A DNA stretch of 64,000 nucleotides from Alteribacillus bidgolensis (GTDB lineage Bacteria; Bacillota; Bacilli; Bacillales; Marinococcaceae), in assembly GCF_002886255.1 (NCBI RefSeq), contig NZ_KZ614149.1, positions 1,240,001-1,304,000 of the forward strand. Direction: 5' to 3'. Position numbers and translations under genes: made by a program. Shown one piece after another: positions 51,642 through 59,637 of this stretch; positions within the stretch are counted from its first letter, which is position 1; the number at the start of each line of letters is the position of its first letter. The notes beneath the pieces are model-generated. The model was not told the DNA's origin. It made no database searches and worked only from the letters and a program-made list of their open reading frames with translations.

Positions 51642-51672
51642 AAAAAGCCGTCCAGCTTAGGACGGCTTTTTC
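51642..51672. terminator. Bidirectional terminator between ykuT and ydjO-like gene
   Basis: AAAAAGCCGTCC / GGACGGCTTTTT with a 6-nt loop. Confidence 0.93.
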
Positions 51673-51678
51673 CTTTAC

Positions 51679-51861
51679 TTAATTTATCTGCGGCAATGTT
51701 TTTGTGTCTTTTTTCATTTCAGACTGGCACAAAGGACAACTGGGCTCACTTTCAAACGTAAAATTTTCTCTCATCCAACCTGCACAATCGGCATTCGTAC
51801 ATGACCAGACTTTTGTTTCTACTTCAGGCGGCGCTTCCTTTTTGCCATTATAATAAGCCAT
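51679..51861 (-). CDS. ydjO: YdjO-type cold-inducible zinc-ribbon protein
   Basis: 60-aa protein with WSCTNADCAGWMRENF and CPLCQSEM, i.e. two cysteine pairs forming a zinc ribbon; the GWMRENF block is the family signature of YdjO, listed in databases as cold-inducible. Function unknown. Its terminator is shared with ykuT. Confidence 0.85.
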   Translation of the reverse strand: MAYYNGKKEAPPEVETKVWSCTNADCAGWMRENFTFESEPSCPLCQSEMKKDTKTLPQIN

Positions 51862-51952
51862 AAACCCATCCCTTTCTTGTTCCTCTTTTTATTATACCAC
51901 ACTTAAAAGATTAATTTTTGTAAGAGGAAATTCGGAAACATAAAGCCCTGGT

Positions 51953-53074
51953 TTATTGATTTTTTGAAAAAAAGGCAATCATGTGTGAAACAGCTGTGAA
52001 GATCGCTGCTTCACTCGGCTCAATCCGTGCATCGTGAAGTCCGTATGGCGTATCAGCACCTAGCCAGAACATCACTCCTGGTGTATCTTCTAAAAAGTAG
52101 CCAAAATCCTCTCCAGTCATCGCTTCGCTGCATTCGACCAGCTCCACTTCCCGTTGTTCTCGGCTGAAATCCATGAATGACTGGGTCAGCTCTTCATTAT
52201 TATATACCTGGCAATAGTTTGCACCCCAATCAATGAAAGCTTCACAATCAAACCCGCTTTCAATCCCGCCTATCAATGAACGAATACGTTGTTTAACTTT
52301 TTCCATGCTGTCTATAGAAAGCGTTCGGATCGTTCCTTCAAGACGTGCCGTTTCTGCAATAATATTTTGCTTCGTGCCTCCGCTGATTTTTCCAATCGTC
52401 ACCACAGCTGAATCAAGAGGATCCACATTTCGACTGACGATCGTTTGCAGCTGGGTTACGAGATGGCTCGCTGCAACGACCATGTCGTTTGCTGTATGAG
52501 GACGAGCTGCATGTCCCCCTTTTCCTTTCAAATCAATAAACAGCTCTGATGTATTGGCAAAAAGAAGCCCTGGTTTTGTCGCAATCGTACCAGCAGGATA
52601 TTCAGGTGCGATATGAAGGGCATAGATCTCATCAGGCTTAAACCGTTGGAATGCGTCTGAAGCAAGCATTGGTTTGGCGCCTCCAGGTCCTTCTTCTGCT
52701 GGCTGGAACAAAAATAATAAATTATCTTTTGGCTGATTATGCGCAAAATACTTAAGAATACCGAGTGCAATGGTCATATGAAGGTCATGGCCGCAAGCAT
52801 GCATCATCCCTTTATGCTGCGATCGAAAGGAATAAGACGTTTTTTCTTCTATAGGCAGGCCATCCATATCCGTACGGTACCCTAGTGTTTTATGGCCCTC
52901 ATACCCTTTGACAAATACAAAAAGTCCGGTTTTCCATTCTTCTATGGTAAGAAAATCCTGAGGCATTCCCGCAATTTTTTCTTTTACATACTGCTGGGTT
53001 TTAAATTCCTCGAACCCTGGTTCTGGTATTTGATGAAGTTCTCTGCGAATTTTTACAAGCTGTTCTTTATTCAC
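51953..53074 (-). CDS. ykuR: N-acetyldiaminopimelate deacetylase
   Basis: 373-aa M20 metallopeptidase-fold amidohydrolase that splits N-acetyl-LL-diaminopimelate to LL-DAP and acetate, last step of the acetylase branch of lysine and cell-wall DAP synthesis. Motifs: RRELHQIPEPGFEE, MHACGHDLHM with metal ligands, PAEEGPGGA, TGEDFGYFL. B. subtilis YkuR is 374 aa. Its start overlaps the aminotransferase stop by 4 nt. Confidence 0.94.
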   Translation of the reverse strand: MNKEQLVKIRRELHQIPEPGFEEFKTQQYVKEKIAGMPQDFLTIEEWKTGLFVFVKGYEGHKTLGYRTDMDGLPIEEKTSYSFRSQHKGMMHACGHDLHMTIALGILKYFAHNQPKDNLLFLFQPAEEGPGGAKPMLASDAFQRFKPDEIYALHIAPEYPAGTIATKPGLLFANTSELFIDLKGKGGHAARPHTANDMVVAASHLVTQLQTIVSRNVDPLDSAVVTIGKISGGTKQNIIAETARLEGTIRTLSIDSMEKVKQRIRSLIGGIESGFDCEAFIDWGANYCQVYNNEELTQSFMDFSREQREVELVECSEAMTGEDFGYFLEDTPGVMFWLGADTPYGLHDARIEPSEAAIFTAVSHMIAFFSKNQ

Positions 53075-54285
53075 GTTGTCCTCACGCCCCCCCTTCTTGC
53101 CGCCAGTTCTTCTTCAAGGGCAAGAATGAACGCATCGGTTTCTTCTTTTTTCAATGTTAGCGGCGGCAGAAGACGGATAATTGTTCCTTGCGTAATATTG
53201 ACCATAAATCCTCTTTTCAGGAGCTGCTGCTGCAAGTTTTTCACCTCTTCTCCACTTGCATCGAGAAGAACACCAAGCATCATGCCAGCTCCTCTAATTT
53301 CTTTTATTTTGTTATCACTCCGAATTTGCAAGTCCTCTAGCCGCCTGAGTAAATACTTAGCATTTTCCCTTCCATCTTCCAAACCGTTTTGCTCCATTAA
53401 TACGTCAAGCACTGCGTTCCCAAGTGCAGCACTTAGTGGAGAAGGTCCAAATGTAGTACCATGATCGCCTGGCTGAAAAAGTTCATCTAAGCCCGTTTTG
53501 GCAATCAATCCGCCAAGTGGAAGACCACCTCCAATTCCTTTGGCAAATAAAATAATATCAGGCTCCACCCCGGCATGCTGATAAGCAAACAATGTTCCCG
53601 TACGCCCCATGCCGGTTTGGATTTCATCCATACATAACAGGACATTATAATGCCGGCACAGCTTCTCCGCTTCTTGTAAGAAGTTTTTTGATAAAGGCAT
53701 AATCCCGCCTGAACCTAACACGGGCTCCATTAAAAGAGCGGCCGGTTTCTTATATTTAAGAATTTCTTCGAGTGCTTCTAAATCCTCTGCCTCGGTTTCA
53801 TACACAGGATAATCCGCTGCGGGATAATCCTGATAAATTCCAGGCTGGCGTGTTAAACGAATGACGCCGAGCGTCCGTCCGTGAAAGCTGTTTTTTAACA
53901 CTACAATTCCTTGTCGCGTTTCCTCTTGAGAAGCGGTCCACTTATGAATCAGTTTCACAGCTGCTTCTGTTGCCTCCGCCCCAGAATTACCAAAATACAC
54001 CTTCCCTTGTACAGAATGCTCAATTAAACGATGAGCCAGTGTAATGGCAGGTTTATTTAGGAAGAAATTAGACACATGCAAAAACTGCTTCTGCTGCTCT
54101 TCTAATTTTTTCATCAGATAGGGATGGGAATGCCCTAGGATGTTGACCGCAAGTCCGGTAAACAGATCCAAATATTCTTTGCCGTTCTCATCTATTATAT
54201 AATTGCCTTCCCCTTTGGCTACCGTAATCGGGAGACGGTTGTAGGTGGGCATCATATATTCCTGGTCGAGCTCCATCCAGTTCAT
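53071..54285 (-). CDS. Class III PLP aminotransferase in the DAP operon
   Basis: 404-aa ornithine/acetylornithine-type (ArgD-like) aminotransferase: GNSGAEATEAAVKL, FHGRTLG, MDEIQTGMGRTG and the PLP lysine in LFAKGIGGGLPLGG. It sits between dapH and ykuR, overlapping ykuR, so it most likely transaminates N-acetyl-2-amino-6-oxopimelate, the step done in B. subtilis by PatA, a class I enzyme encoded elsewhere. ArgD enzymes have such dual activity in enteric bacteria. The role is inferred from context. Confidence 0.88.
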   Translation of the reverse strand: MNWMELDQEYMMPTYNRLPITVAKGEGNYIIDENGKEYLDLFTGLAVNILGHSHPYLMKKLEEQQKQFLHVSNFFLNKPAITLAHRLIEHSVQGKVYFGNSGAEATEAAVKLIHKWTASQEETRQGIVVLKNSFHGRTLGVIRLTRQPGIYQDYPAADYPVYETEAEDLEALEEILKYKKPAALLMEPVLGSGGIMPLSKNFLQEAEKLCRHYNVLLCMDEIQTGMGRTGTLFAYQHAGVEPDIILFAKGIGGGLPLGGLIAKTGLDELFQPGDHGTTFGPSPLSAALGNAVLDVLMEQNGLEDGRENAKYLLRRLEDLQIRSDNKIKEIRGAGMMLGVLLDASGEEVKNLQQQLLKRGFMVNITQGTIIRLLPPLTLKKEETDAFILALEEELAARRGGVRTT

Positions 54286-54337
54286 TTTTCTACTTCCCTT
54301 CCATTAAGAACGTTTTGTTTTAAATAGATAGAAGGAA

Positions 54338-54366
54338 GACTGCCCAACAACAAGCGCCGGGCAGTC
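54338..54366 (-). promoter_or_regulatory. Intercistronic hairpin between dapH and aminotransferase gene
   Basis: GACTGCCC / GGGCAGTC, perfect 8-bp stem, 13-nt loop; no clean U tract on the minus strand, so it may set relative expression. Confidence 0.55.
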
Positions 54367-54410
54367 TCCATCTTTTCTTCTACTACATTGTATTCTTTAA
54401 CCTGCGGATA

Positions 54411-55133
54411 TTATTCTTCATTTAAACGGCGAAGCTCCTGCTTCATTTCCGTTTTACCTTTCGTTTGGTCATCGATTTCTTTAATGACGCGGGCCGGTGT
54501 TCCAGCTACTACTGTGTTTGGAGGAACATCTTCTGTCACGATCGCACCGGCTGCAACAACAGAACCTTCTCCAACAGTAACTCCTTCTAGAATAACGCAG
54601 TTTGCACCAACTACAACACCGTCTTCCACAATAACCGGCTGCGCAGACGGCGGCTCAATAACACCTGCAAGTACGGTACCAGCACCAATGTGACAATTTT
54701 TACCGACTGTAGCTCGGCCTCCCATAACAACATTCATATCAATCATTGTATTTTCGCCAACGACAGACCCAATGTTAATGGAAGCTCCCATCATAATAAC
54801 AGCATTTTTGCCGATTTCTACTTGGTCGCGGATAATCGCGCCCGGTTCAATACGCGCCGGGATGTCTTTTAAGTCAAGAAGCGGAATAGCAGAATTACGG
54901 CAGTCATTTTCTACCACGTAGTCTGCAATTTTATCTTCATGTTCATCGATTGCTTTTTTAATATCATTCCATTCTCCAAATAGTACACCTGTATCGCCAG
55001 TAATAAAGGATTTCGTCTCATTTCCGAATCCGATGTTTTCTAGCTGATCTCCCTTAATATGTACTTTAACCGGAGTTGATTTTTCACTTTCAGAAATAAA
55101 TTTAATAATCTCATTTGCATCCATTTGGTTCAT
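54411..55133 (-). CDS. dapH: Tetrahydrodipicolinate N-acetyltransferase
   Basis: 240-aa hexapeptide-repeat acetyltransferase, first committed enzyme of the acetylase DAP branch. N-terminal DapH domain (about 1-85, MDANEIIKFISESEKSTPVK), then a left-handed beta helix with regular repeats (GASINIGSVVGENTMIDMNV, CHIGAGTVLAGVIEPPSAQP) and a short helical C-terminus. RBS AAGGAGG. Near identical in layout to B. subtilis YkuQ. Confidence 0.96.
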   Translation of the reverse strand: MNQMDANEIIKFISESEKSTPVKVHIKGDQLENIGFGNETKSFITGDTGVLFGEWNDIKKAIDEHEDKIADYVVENDCRNSAIPLLDLKDIPARIEPGAIIRDQVEIGKNAVIMMGASINIGSVVGENTMIDMNVVMGGRATVGKNCHIGAGTVLAGVIEPPSAQPVIVEDGVVVGANCVILEGVTVGEGSVVAAGAIVTEDVPPNTVVAGTPARVIKEIDDQTKGKTEMKQELRRLNEE

Positions 55134-55277
55134 GTTCTAGCGCCTCCTTATCCATTCTCTTCAATAGATTATCATAGGAGGCCGGAGAAGGAAACCATTC
55201 TGTCATATTTCAAACAGGAAATACCCGGATAAATGTTGAATAATTATAGAGAAACGTACATATAAGGAGGCAGAATG

Positions 55278-55757
55278 ATGGGAATAACAGCTGACATTTG
55301 TGATGTGCATAAGGAGAATGTTGTTTTAGCAGATTCAATCTTTCATTCGTTCGGTCAAAAAACGTCTTTTTCTGGACCTATTCATACGGTAAAGGTATTA
55401 GAAGACAATGTACTCGTAAAAAAAGCCCTTGAGTCGATTCCTGAAGGAAGTGTCCTTGTAGTAGACGGCGGTGGGTCTACTCGCTGTGCTCTTATGGGTG
55501 ATAATCTTGCAGCCATTGCAGCAGAAAGAAACCTTGCTGGTGTTATTATTTACGGCTGTATCAGAGACTCTGGAGAAATCAATGAGATGCCGGTGGGAAT
55601 TTGTGCTTTAGGTACGAACCCTTTTAAATCAATTAAAAAAGGGGAAGGGGAAAGCGACGTTCCACTCCGTTTTGCTAATGCTGAATGGAAGCCTGGAGCC
55701 TGGGTGTATGCCGATGAAGATGGTATTTTATTGGCTGATGAGAAGCTTCAAATCTAA
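55278..55757 (+). CDS. RraA-like / HMG aldolase family protein
   Basis: 159-aa protein of the RraA/4-hydroxy-4-methyl-2-oxoglutarate aldolase fold: TADICDVH at the N-terminus, VLVVDGGGSTRCALMGDNLA (substrate loop), GVIIYGCIRDSGEI with the catalytic Arg-Asp. With this active site intact it is more likely a class II aldolase/oxaloacetate decarboxylase than an RNase E inhibitor, as RNase E is absent from most bacilli. Two ATGs exist; the second, 7 nt from AAGGAGG, is chosen. Confidence 0.88.
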   Translation: MGITADICDVHKENVVLADSIFHSFGQKTSFSGPIHTVKVLEDNVLVKKALESIPEGSVLVVDGGGSTRCALMGDNLAAIAAERNLAGVIIYGCIRDSGEINEMPVGICALGTNPFKSIKKGEGESDVPLRFANAEWKPGAWVYADEDGILLADEKLQI

Positions 55758-55773
55758 TTCTTTTCTTTCTACA

Positions 55774-55810
55774 GGGCTGTCTCGAAAACAGGAGGCAGCC
55801 TTCCTGCTTT
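55774..55810 (+). terminator. Weak terminator after RraA-like gene
   Basis: GGGCTGTCTC / GGAGGCAGCC stem, then TTCCTGCTTT. Confidence 0.55.
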
Positions 55811-56006
55811 ACATAGACAATCATTACTCCTCAGGACGCGGCTCATTTTATATGATACAAATTGACATTGCCTTTCTTTAATCCAGCCCTTTACTTTTAG
55901 TACGATCTCACTGATTTCATTATTTTGCATTTACCATATTTGCTCCTCCTTCTTAATCTTGTATTGTATTTAGTGTGACATAAGATAAGAGAGGAGAATG
56001 CTGCAA

Positions 56007-56813
56007 ATGTCGAACAAACTCATTTATCCATTTTTAACCGCTTCATTAATTTTTCCTATTGGAGGCTGCCAAGAAGGCTCAAAAGAAACAAATACCCCAA
56101 ATGAAGAAGAAGGGCAGGACAGGTCTGGTGAGTGGTCTTATAAAGGGGACACCGGGCCGGAGCACTGGGGCGATTTAGATCCCGATTATGCAGCTTGTGT
56201 TGATGGCAGTGAGCAATCACCTATTAATATTGAATTTTCTCAAGTAACCGAAGATGACCAAAACATAGAAAGTATGAAAATCGATTATAACCCTGCTTCG
56301 TTTACTCTTGTTAATAACGGGCATACCGTTCAAGCGGAAAGCCCATCAGAAATGAACAGATTAGTGATCGACGAAAACGAATATGAACTCTCCCAGTTTC
56401 ATTTTCACACTCCAAGTGAGCATCAGTTTAATGGTGAAAAATATGATATGGAGCTGCACCTCGTCCACGAAGATAAAAACGGTAAACTAGCTGTGATTGG
56501 TGTGATGCTTCAAGAAGGCGAGGAGCATGAGGAACTTTCTGAGGCTTGGGAAAACCTTCCTGCATCTGAAAATGCTAAGGATATTGCAATGGATGAACCA
56601 ATTGACTTACAAGCTCTTCTCCCAGAAGACCAGAACTCTTTTCATTATAATGGTTCTTTAACCACACCTCCATGTACAGAAGAAGTACATTGGATTATCT
56701 TTGAACAACCAATGGAAATGTCTAATGAGCAAATTCAAGGTTTTCAACAAATTTTCCCTGACAATCACCGTCCTGTCCAAGAGAGAAACGATCGTGAAAT
56801 ATTGAAAAACTAA
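56007..56813 (+). CDS. Alpha-class carbonic anhydrase lipoprotein
   Basis: 268-aa surface enzyme interconverting CO2 and bicarbonate. Signal peptide with lipobox PIGGC (Cys21), acidic linker, then an alpha-CA domain (about 40-268). Zinc ligands H132, H134 (FHFHTPSEH) and H151 (ELHLVHE), gate residues SLTTPPCTE and SPINI are present; C64 and the TTPPC cysteine can form the usual disulfide. Overall acidic, as in enzymes of salt- and alkali-tolerant bacilli. An ATG three codons earlier is too close to the RBS. The endonuclease gene follows 15 nt later. Confidence 0.94.
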   Translation: MSNKLIYPFLTASLIFPIGGCQEGSKETNTPNEEEGQDRSGEWSYKGDTGPEHWGDLDPDYAACVDGSEQSPINIEFSQVTEDDQNIESMKIDYNPASFTLVNNGHTVQAESPSEMNRLVIDENEYELSQFHFHTPSEHQFNGEKYDMELHLVHEDKNGKLAVIGVMLQEGEEHEELSEAWENLPASENAKDIAMDEPIDLQALLPEDQNSFHYNGSLTTPPCTEEVHWIIFEQPMEMSNEQIQGFQQIFPDNHRPVQERNDREILKN

Positions 56814-56828
56814 TTTTGGAGGGATTCT

Positions 56829-57749
56829 ATGACTTTTACTTCTATGCACCAAAAATTCCTTTTTCCGATGGCAAAAGACCGCCGCCGTTTGGACAATATC
56901 TTATTTCGCATTTCCAAAACAAAGACAAAGCTGCAAAAAGAAAAGGAAGAGTATTATAACGAAGAAAAAGACCGCCTGACCATAAAAGAATATTATAAAA
57001 ATATAGATTTTGAAACACAGCCAAGAGAGGAAGTATTTCAATCCTTACATGACCTTATTACAAAAACACATATAAACGAGGTGAACTACAACCCGACGGA
57101 ATACGTCTATCCTTGGGTGGATTTACAACCAGATGGCACGTTAACGAGTATTTACTCTGGTCAAAACAGACGGGCTGAAGATGTGATCAAAGAAGATTAT
57201 GAGACAGCTTTAAAGCGAGAACAAGAGCTGGAAAAACAACCCTCTGCAAACAACGATTCTTTAAAAAATCAAGTCATAAACATAGAAAATAATTTTAAAT
57301 TTAATTGCGAGCACGTCGTACCGCAGTCTTGGTTTCAAAGAAAAGAACCGATGCGCGGCGATATTCATCATTTGTTCACCTGTGACCCTGTTTGCAATTC
57401 TATACGAAGTAATTTCCCTTATTATGATTTCAAGGACTATGATCCAGAATCAGCAAGAGTTCAGAAAGTAACGAAAAATTGCGGCAAAGCGGAGAATGAA
57501 TTGTTTGAGCCTGAATATGCAAAAGGTGCCGTTTCAAGAGCCATGCTTTATTTTTTATTAAGATATCCTAATAGGATTGAGCGCTCTTATTACAAACAAA
57601 TACACATAGATCATTTGCTGAGCTGGCACGAGCAGTTCCCCGTTTCTGTTTATGAAAAACACCGCAATCAAGCCACTTATGAAATACAGGGAAACCGCAA
57701 TCCCATTATTGATTTTCCAGAAATAGCTCCTCGTATTTTCAACCCATAA
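56829..57749 (+). CDS. Endonuclease I family nuclease without signal peptide
   Basis: 306 aa with the endonuclease I (Vvn/Bsn) beta-beta-alpha-metal core: FNCEHVVPQSWFQRKEPMRG, with the catalytic histidine in EHVVPQSWF, followed by DIHHLFTCDPVCNSIRSNFP and the C-terminal GNRNPIIDFPEIA. Known members are secreted DNases or RNases (B. subtilis YurI), but here the N-terminus is a charged helix (RISKTKTKLQKEKEEYYNEE) and no signal peptide is present, so the protein appears cytoplasmic or leaves by another route. RBS GGAGGG; probably cotranscribed with the carbonic anhydrase gene. Confidence 0.87.
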   Translation: MTFTSMHQKFLFPMAKDRRRLDNILFRISKTKTKLQKEKEEYYNEEKDRLTIKEYYKNIDFETQPREEVFQSLHDLITKTHINEVNYNPTEYVYPWVDLQPDGTLTSIYSGQNRRAEDVIKEDYETALKREQELEKQPSANNDSLKNQVINIENNFKFNCEHVVPQSWFQRKEPMRGDIHHLFTCDPVCNSIRSNFPYYDFKDYDPESARVQKVTKNCGKAENELFEPEYAKGAVSRAMLYFLLRYPNRIERSYYKQIHIDHLLSWHEQFPVSVYEKHRNQATYEIQGNRNPIIDFPEIAPRIFNP

Positions 57750-57770
57750 CCTAACTATTACGTAAAACAA

Positions 57771-57803
57771 TCCCGCTTTTTTTCAAAGAGCGGTTTTTTT
57801 TTT
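57771..57803 (+). terminator. Terminator after endonuclease gene
   Basis: CCGCT / AGCGG stem with A/T extension and a ten-T run. Confidence 0.8.
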
Positions 57804-57847
57804 GGCTGCATGACGTCTATGTAAGCCTTACCATTGATATAACAGGC

Positions 57848-57876
57848 TTTACTTTAGTTTACAATACCCCTATAAT
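57848..57876 (+). promoter_or_regulatory. SigmaA-type promoter of the marR-MFS operon
   Basis: TTTACT, 17-nt spacer, TATAAT. The start is predicted near 57883. Confidence 0.7.
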
Positions 57877-57891
57877 CGTAGAGGTATTAAT

Positions 57892-57909
57892 TATTTACCT
57901 GGGTAAATA
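57892..57909. promoter_or_regulatory. MarR-type operator
   Basis: TATTTACC-TG-GGTAAATA, a perfect 8+2+8 palindrome just downstream of the predicted transcription start and before the RBS; ideal for autorepression by the MarR protein encoded next. Confidence 0.8.
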
Positions 57910-57926
57910 TCGGAGGCTGCCAATAT

Positions 57927-58346
57927 ATGGATACAAGCGCACTGTTTCACTTCTTAAATCAAAAAGTCCGGCTATTATCAAAAGAGTTAAATGAACATCT
58001 GCACAAGCATGACTTATATACGTCTCAATGGACTATTTTGTATGTGCTCAGCGAAAAAGGTCCAATGTCGCAAACTGATATCTGGCAATACTTAAAGGTA
58101 GAAGCACCAACAATGACACGTACACTTGCGAGAATGGAAACGAGCGGGTGGATTCACCGAAAGCCAGGTAAAGACAAACGAGAACGCATTGTCGTTTTAA
58201 CCGAAGAAGCAAAAGAAAATTTACCTGAGGTCAAACATACCATCAAACAATTTGAACAGCAATTCGCCGCTTACCTATCAAACAGTGAACAAGAACAGCT
58301 TTATCACCTATTAGAAAAATTGGGAACGAAAAGGGGTGACGAATGA
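57927..58346 (+). CDS. MarR-family transcriptional regulator
   Basis: 139-aa winged-helix regulator: the recognition helix and wing are in SQTDIWQYLKVEAPTMTRTL and ARMETSGWIHRKPGKDKRER. It has no conserved redox cysteine, so a ligand-responsive rather than OhrR-type sensor is likely. Overlaps the translation signals of the transporter gene, with which it forms an operon. Confidence 0.93.
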   Translation: MDTSALFHFLNQKVRLLSKELNEHLHKHDLYTSQWTILYVLSEKGPMSQTDIWQYLKVEAPTMTRTLARMETSGWIHRKPGKDKRERIVVLTEEAKENLPEVKHTIKQFEQQFAAYLSNSEQEQLYHLLEKLGTKRGDE

Positions 58347-58347
58347 A

Positions 58348-59562
58348 ATGACTAGCTCTTCACAAAAGATTTGGACGAAAGATTTTTTTAGCATATCATT
58401 TGTACACTTTATTGTGTTTGTCATTTTTTATACACTATTAACAACACTCCCACTCTATGTTGTTAATGATTTAAAAGGTACAGAAGCCCAAGGGGGCTTA
58501 ATTGTAACATCGATGCTTTTAGCTGCTATTTTGATTCGCCCGTTTTCGGGGAACTTGCTTGAGAGCGCCGGGAAAGAAAAAGTATTAAAAGGCAGCGTTC
58601 TTTTGTTTACGATCACCACTTTTGGATATATGTGGGTAGAAGGATTTACTGCTCTTATCCTTCTTCGTTTCATCCACGGTTTGTCTTTTGGAATTGCTAC
58701 AACAGCTACAGCCGCTATCGCTGCAGATGCATTACCCGCAAAACGCCGTGGAGAAGGATTAGGCTATTTTACGATGGCTATGAATCTAGCTGTTGTTGCT
58801 GGTCCGTTTATAGGCTTGACACTCATCCAATTTGTGTCCTTTTACCATTTATTTATTATTCTTATTATTTTTATGATTATCGGCGTTATATGTACGTTTT
58901 TTATTAACGTTCCGGAAACAGAAAAAACAAAGGAATCTTTACAGAAAAGAAAGCTGTCCCTTGATAGTCTTTTTGAATTTCGTGCCATGCCGATTTCTCT
59001 TATAAGCAGTCTGGTCGCTTTTGCTTACGCTGGTATCGTTTCGTTCATTTCTGTATATGCATCCAATATCGGATTGGGCCATATGTCTAATTATTTCTTT
59101 CTCGTATTTGCAGTGACCATGCTGGCTTTTCGACCTTTTCTCGGCCGTTTATTTGATCAGCTCGGTCCTAAAATCGTAATCCTTCCCTGTCTATTCCTTT
59201 TTTCCTGCGGGTTAATTGTATTAAGCATAGCTGAATCTGGTTTATTATTTCTTTTATCTGCTGCGCTTATCGGGGTAGGATACGGAACGATTCTGCCGTG
59301 CGTCTTATCTTTAGCAGTACAATATGCACCTGATACAAGAAACGGTCATGCCACAGCCACGTTTTTCACGTTGTATGACTTAGGGATTGCAGTAGGTTCA
59401 TATATTTTAGGTATTGTAGTATCCATGACCGGCTTTTCTCATATGTTCGTATACAGTTCCATTCTTGTTGTTATAACAGCTGCTGGTTTTTATTTCTTAT
59501 TAAACCGTTCGGAAGCCAAAGAGAAAGTCGGATTGCATTATGAAAAAGCTGATAATAGATAA
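58348..59562 (+). CDS. MFS drug-efflux-type transporter
   Basis: 404-aa, twelve-helix major facilitator. The GRRGEGLGYF-like loop between TM4 and TM5 (AKRRGEGLGYFTMAMNLAVV) and the motif C-like AVVAGPFIGL segment are typical of proton-coupled exporters. Coupling to a MarR gene suggests substrate-induced efflux. An in-frame GTG four codons upstream overlaps the RBS AAAGGGG; the ATG is chosen. Confidence 0.9.
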   Translation: MTSSSQKIWTKDFFSISFVHFIVFVIFYTLLTTLPLYVVNDLKGTEAQGGLIVTSMLLAAILIRPFSGNLLESAGKEKVLKGSVLLFTITTFGYMWVEGFTALILLRFIHGLSFGIATTATAAIAADALPAKRRGEGLGYFTMAMNLAVVAGPFIGLTLIQFVSFYHLFIILIIFMIIGVICTFFINVPETEKTKESLQKRKLSLDSLFEFRAMPISLISSLVAFAYAGIVSFISVYASNIGLGHMSNYFFLVFAVTMLAFRPFLGRLFDQLGPKIVILPCLFLFSCGLIVLSIAESGLLFLLSAALIGVGYGTILPCVLSLAVQYAPDTRNGHATATFFTLYDLGIAVGSYILGIVVSMTGFSHMFVYSSILVVITAAGFYFLLNRSEAKEKVGLHYEKADNR

Positions 59563-59589
59563 GTAGAAATATGAATAACGAAGCTTAAT

Positions 59590-59637
59590 ATGGGGCTGTT
59601 TTGACAAAGAATCATTGCCAAAACAGCCCCATTTTAT
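59590..59637. terminator. Bidirectional terminator between MFS gene and aceA
   Basis: ATGGGGCTGTTTTG / CAAAACAGCCCCAT, perfect 14-bp stem followed by TTTTATT; the A-T borders also give a U tract on the other strand. Confidence 0.88.
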
